Assembly (NCBI GenBank): GCA_049614485.1
Contig: JBMZDR010000006.1
Span: 1-64,000, forward strand
Direction: 5' to 3'
DNA from: GCA-2733415 sp049614485
Lineage (GTDB): Bacteria; Bacteroidota; Bacteroidia; Flavobacteriales; Flavobacteriaceae
Length of the DNA: 64,000 nucleotides
Below the pieces are notes generated by a model. It ran no database searches, had not been told where the DNA came from, and saw nothing but the letters and a program-made list of their open reading frames with translations. This document shows positions 60,468 to 64,000 of the stretch, piece by piece; the stretch's first letter is position 1; each line of letters begins with the position of its first letter. Both the position numbers and the translations under genes were made by a program.

Positions 60468-61694
60468 TTGAATTCAAACAACAAACTTAAGATATTAAAC
60501 GACCCAATTTACGGTTTTATTACAATTCCTAACGAACTTATTTTTGATGTTATTCAACATAAGTATTTTCAACGCTTAAGACGTGTGTCACAAATGGGGT
60601 TGACATACTTGGTTTATCCTGGGGCACATCATACCAGATTTCATCATGCTTTAGGTTGTATGCATTTGATGAATAATGCGATAAAAGTATTACAGTTTAA
60701 AAAAGTTGTCATTTCTGATGAGGAAAGTACAGCGCTATTATTGGCTATTTTATTGCATGATATTGGGCACGGACCATTTTCTCATGCTATGGAGCATAGT
60801 ATTGTTGAAGGAATTACTCATGAAGAAATTTCTTTAAAGTTTATGAATCAGTTGAATTCTGAATTTGACGGGAAATTATCTTTAGCTATTGAAATATTTA
60901 AAGGGGCTTATAAACGTAAGTTTTTCAATCAACTGATAAGCAGTCAATTAGATATGGATAGGGCTGATTATTTGAAAAGGGATAGTTTTTATACAGGTGT
61001 AGCAGAAGGAAATATCAACTCAGAACGATTGATTACCATGTTAAATGTTGTTGATAATGAATTGGTTATTGAGGATAAAGGAATATATTCTGTAGAGAAG
61101 TTTTTATTAGCAAGACGCTTGATGTATTGGCAAGTCTATTTGCATAAAACCAGTTTAGTGGCAGAAAGCTTATTGGTACGAGTTTTAAAACGTGCAAAGG
61201 AATTAGTGGAAAATGGTGTTAAAGTAGAGGCCAGCAAACCTTTCAGTTATTTCTTACAACATAAAATAGACGCCTCTAATTTTGAACAAGAAACGTTAGA
61301 TATATTTTCAAAATTAGATGACTATGATATTGTTGCAGCAATGAAATCATGGATAGATCATGATGACGTTGTTTTATCGAATTTATCAAGCATGATTATT
61401 AACAGAAATTTACTCAAAGTTAAGCTGACAAAAGAAGAGGTTTCTGCTGACAAGTTTCAAAAACTACAACAAAAGACAAAAGATAAATATGGCTTGTCAG
61501 ATCATGAGGTCAATTACTTTGTGTACAAGTCAACAGTATCAAATCAAGCATATGACAGTGCTAAAGAAGGTATAAAGATACTTTCTAAAAAAGGTAAGGT
61601 AATTGAGGCTACAGAAGCCTCAGACCATTTGAATTTAAGAGTTTTATCAAAGCCTGTTAAAAAATACTTTGTATGTTACCCGAAAGAGCTATAA
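60468..61694 (+). CDS. HD-domain phosphohydrolase (SAMHD1/dGTPase-like)
   Basis: A 408-residue protein that must start at TTG 60468, because a stop codon lies two codons upstream and the next Met (residue 43) would cut off the conserved ILNDPIYGFI block. HD motif residues are in RFHHALGCMHLM and LLHDIGHGPFSHAMEH (His-Asp pair), with DRADYLKRDSFYTG as the second signature. Relatives hydrolyse dNTPs or other nucleotides; the substrate here is not known. It is divergent from porX and followed by lpxD 22 bases later. Confidence 0.88.
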   Translation: MNSNNKLKILNDPIYGFITIPNELIFDVIQHKYFQRLRRVSQMGLTYLVYPGAHHTRFHHALGCMHLMNNAIKVLQFKKVVISDEESTALLLAILLHDIGHGPFSHAMEHSIVEGITHEEISLKFMNQLNSEFDGKLSLAIEIFKGAYKRKFFNQLISSQLDMDRADYLKRDSFYTGVAEGNINSERLITMLNVVDNELVIEDKGIYSVEKFLLARRLMYWQVYLHKTSLVAESLLVRVLKRAKELVENGVKVEASKPFSYFLQHKIDASNFEQETLDIFSKLDDYDIVAAMKSWIDHDDVVLSNLSSMIINRNLLKVKLTKEEVSADKFQKLQQKTKDKYGLSDHEVNYFVYKSTVSNQAYDSAKEGIKILSKKGKVIEATEASDHLNLRVLSKPVKKYFVCYPKEL

Positions 61695-61702
61695 CAATTT
61701 TT

Positions 61703-61710
61703 TATATTTG
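61703..61710 (+). promoter_or_regulatory. -7 promoter element directly before lpxD
   Basis: TATATTTG matches TAnnTTTG and ends 7 bases before ATG 61717. Transcription would begin at or next to the start codon, suggesting a leaderless or nearly leaderless lpxD mRNA. Confidence 0.5.
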
Positions 61711-61716
61711 CGGATA

Positions 61717-62745
61717 ATGGAGTTTACAGCAGAACAAATAGCAGGCATCTTGGAAGGAGAAATTCTAGGTAATCCTGAGGCTAAAGTATCAAAGTTAGCT
61801 AAAATAGAAGAAGGTGAAAAGGGCGCGCTAACATTTTTAGCCAACCCAAAATACACCCCACACATCTATTCAACCAAGGCAACGATTACTATAGTGAACA
61901 AAGATTTTGAACCTGAAAATGAGCTGTCCACAACTTTAATAAAAGTTGATGATGCTTATAAATCGTTTTCAAAACTATTAGCGTATTACAATGAAGTTAA
62001 GAATAATAAAGTAGGAATTGAATCGCCAAGTTTTATTGCAAACTCTTCAAAATATGGTGATAATGTGTATTTAGGCGCATTCTCTTATGTTGGTGAAAAT
62101 GTAACTCTTGGGCATAATGTAAAAATATATCCACACGCTTATATTGGTGATAACACTACAATTGGTGATAATACTACGGTGTTTTCTGGGGCTAAATTAT
62201 ATTCAGAAACTGTCATAGGACGTAACTGTACTATAAATAGTGGTGCAATTATAGGTGCAGATGGTTTTGGTTATGCACCAGATGAAAACGGTGAATTTCA
62301 AAAAGTTCCACAAATAGGAAATGTTATTTTAGAAGATAATGTTGATATTGGTGCTGCTGCTACAATTGATAGGGCAACTTTAGGCTCTACAATTATTAGA
62401 AGAGGTGTTAAAATTGACAACCAAGTTCAAGTAGCACACAATGTAGAGATTGATCAACATACTGTAATTGCTGCACAAACAGGTATAGCAGGATCTACTA
62501 AAATAGGAAAATATTGTATGTTTGGTGGCCAAGTTGGCGTAGCCGGGCATTTAACAATAGGCAATAACATTAAAGTACAGGCGCAAGCCGGTATTGGACA
62601 TCGTGTAAAAGATGGAGAAAAATTGTATGGTTCGCCAGCAATAGATTATAGCAATTATGTGAAATCATACGTGCATTTTAAAAACTTACCAAAACTAGTA
62701 AGTCAGTTAAATAAATTAGAAAAAAAAATAAACAACAATGAGTAA
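61717..62745 (+). CDS. lpxD: UDP-3-O-acylglucosamine N-acyltransferase
   Basis: The start is placed at ATG 61717 (MEFTAEQIAGILEGEI), giving 342 residues; a frame starting at 61669 would overlap the HD-domain gene. LpxD adds the second acyl chain in lipid A synthesis from ACP-bound hydroxyacid. Features are the N-terminal uridine-binding domain (ALTFLANPKY), the left-handed beta-helix of hexapeptide repeats (about 100-300) and the active His in QVAHNVEI. It overlaps lpxC-fabZ by 8 bases. Confidence 0.96.
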   Translation: MEFTAEQIAGILEGEILGNPEAKVSKLAKIEEGEKGALTFLANPKYTPHIYSTKATITIVNKDFEPENELSTTLIKVDDAYKSFSKLLAYYNEVKNNKVGIESPSFIANSSKYGDNVYLGAFSYVGENVTLGHNVKIYPHAYIGDNTTIGDNTTVFSGAKLYSETVIGRNCTINSGAIIGADGFGYAPDENGEFQKVPQIGNVILEDNVDIGAAATIDRATLGSTIIRRGVKIDNQVQVAHNVEIDQHTVIAAQTGIAGSTKIGKYCMFGGQVGVAGHLTIGNNIKVQAQAGIGHRVKDGEKLYGSPAIDYSNYVKSYVHFKNLPKLVSQLNKLEKKINNNE

Positions 62746-64000
62746 TACTGTTGTAAAACAAAAGACATTGCAAAGTGAAATCTCGCTCACAGGAGTGGGA
62801 CTTCATACGGGTAAAGATGTGACTATCACATTTAAACCAGCACCAGAAAATCATGGTTATGCATTTCAACGGGTTGATTTAGATGATGCGCCAATTATTC
62901 CTGCAAAAGCAGAATATGTAACAGATACTCAGCGTAGTACAAATATCGATTTTAAAGGTGTACAGATAAACACATCTGAGCATGTATTAGCAGCATTAGT
63001 TGGTTTAGGAGTTGATAACTGTTTAATAGCAATGAATTCTCCAGAGCCTCCAATTATGGATGGTTCGTCTAAGTATTTTGTTGAAGCTATTGAAAAAGCT
63101 GGAATTTTAGAACAAGATGCTGAAATTGACGAATACATTGTTAAAGAGGTGATTTCTTACCTTGATGAAGAATCAGGTTGTGAAATTACAGTGATTCCTT
63201 CAAGTGAGTATCAAGTTACTACAATGGTAGATTATGGTACAGAAGTTTTAGGAACACAAAATGCAAGCTTAAAAACCATGTCAGATTTTAAAGCTGAAAT
63301 TTCAGATTCAAGAACTTTTAGTTTTTTACATGAAATAGAAGCCTTATTGGATCATGGATTAATTAAAGGTGGTGATTTAAATAATGCTATAGTATATGTA
63401 GACAAGGAGATTTCCGAAGCTACAATGGAAAAGTTAAAAAAAGCATTTGATAAAGATGCTGTGTCTGTAAAACCAAATGGAATTTTAGACAACTTAACAT
63501 TACACCACTCAAATGAAGCTGCCCGTCATAAATTATTAGATGTTATTGGTGATTTGGCTTTAATAGGTACGCGTATTAGAGGTAAAGTTATTGCTTCAAA
63601 ACCTGGCCATTTTGTAAACACACAATTCGCCAAGAAAATGGCACAGATAATCAAAAAGGAAAAACGTAATAAAGTGCCTTCGTATGACTTGCACCAACCA
63701 CCATTAATGGACGTTGAGCAAATCATGAGTATGTTGCCACATAGACCACCATTTTTGTTAGTTGATAAAATTATAGGACTAACAGATAGTGGGGTAGTTG
63801 GTGTGAAAAACGTAACTATGAATGAGCCTTTTTTTGTAGGGCATTTTCCAGGAGCACCTGTAATGCCAGGAGTATTACAAATTGAAGCAATGGCACAAAC
63901 TGGTGGTATTTTGATTCTAAGTACTGTACCAGACCCAGAAAACTATTTAACATACTTTATGAAAATTGATAATGTTAAATTTAAACAAAAAGTACTGCCT
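62738..64000 (+). CDS. lpxC-fabZ: Bifunctional LpxC deacetylase / FabZ dehydratase (partial, runs off window)
   Basis: The reading frame starts at ATG 62738 and is open to the last base, 421 residues so far; the full protein is usually about 460. Residues about 1-310 are LpxC (zinc-site block SEHVLAALVGLG with His82, the GLHTGKDV start, HKLLDVIGDLALIG with His and Asp), which deacetylates UDP-3-O-acyl-GlcNAc, the committed step of lipid A synthesis. Residues from about 325 are FabZ (LPHRPPFLLVDKI; GHFPGAPVMPGVLQIEAMAQ with catalytic His and Glu). The fusion is normal for Bacteroidota. Confidence 0.96.
   Translation, partial: MSNTVVKQKTLQSEISLTGVGLHTGKDVTITFKPAPENHGYAFQRVDLDDAPIIPAKAEYVTDTQRSTNIDFKGVQINTSEHVLAALVGLGVDNCLIAMNSPEPPIMDGSSKYFVEAIEKAGILEQDAEIDEYIVKEVISYLDEESGCEITVIPSSEYQVTTMVDYGTEVLGTQNASLKTMSDFKAEISDSRTFSFLHEIEALLDHGLIKGGDLNNAIVYVDKEISEATMEKLKKAFDKDAVSVKPNGILDNLTLHHSNEAARHKLLDVIGDLALIGTRIRGKVIASKPGHFVNTQFAKKMAQIIKKEKRNKVPSYDLHQPPLMDVEQIMSMLPHRPPFLLVDKIIGLTDSGVVGVKNVTMNEPFFVGHFPGAPVMPGVLQIEAMAQTGGILILSTVPDPENYLTYFMKIDNVKFKQKVLP

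Overview
The window is about 64 kb of low-GC chromosome from a member of the Flavobacteriaceae (Bacteroidota). Several things support this. There is a DUF4249 lipoprotein next to a TonB-dependent receptor, a PorX-type response regulator with a PglZ domain, an LpxC-FabZ fusion, a monomeric isocitrate dehydrogenase, and many small proteins of Flavobacteriaceae-restricted families. Upstream regions carry TAnnTTTG-type -7 elements and almost no Shine-Dalgarno sequences.

Layout. Positions 1-440 hold the end of an rRNA operon (23S 3' end, 5S, terminator). From about 0.5 to 17.6 kb are mostly housekeeping and envelope genes: a DinB protein, murQ, a TonB receptor/DUF4249 pair, isocitrate dehydrogenase, a second TonB receptor with a His/Asp/Glu-rich loop and a small His/Cys-rich exported protein (probably metal uptake), a DUF937 protein, an acyl-CoA reductase-serC-serA operon divergent from a 2[4Fe-4S] ferredoxin, and ychF. 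From 17.7 to 23.5 kb is parE, a small membrane protein, parC and an MscS-type channel. From 23.5 to 32.1 kb are an orphan 7TMR-DISM histidine kinase, a TerC protein, an XRE regulator divergent from an M14 peptidase gene (with repeated TTTACA-N2-TGTAAA sites between them), an Lrp/AsnC regulator, a second DinB protein, aroB and proline dehydrogenase.

The main accessory feature is a co-directional run of 21 genes from 33490 to 55039, with a divergent flavin-dependent halogenase-like gene at 32170-33396. It matches a flexirubin/aryl-polyene pathway. A tyrosine ammonia-lyase makes 4-coumarate and an aryl-CoA ligase family enzyme could activate it. Two acyl carrier proteins, three ketosynthases, a chain-length-factor-like protein, a ketosynthase-like fragment, a ketoreductase and two hotdog dehydratases could build the polyene. 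Thioesterase, acyltransferase, flavin oxidoreductase, LolA-like, lipoprotein and MMPL-PlsC fusion proteins could finish it and move it to the outer membrane. No darA/darB genes (dialkylresorcinol half) lie in the window. The two dehydratases each lack the catalytic residue that the other keeps, which suggests an obligate heterodimer.

From 55.1 to 64 kb the window returns to core genes: an unrecognised secreted protein, a DUF4258 protein, alanine dehydrogenase, tsaE, porX, an HD-domain phosphohydrolase, lpxD and the start of lpxC-fabZ, which runs off the end. No CRISPR array, insertion sequence, prophage or tRNA gene was seen.
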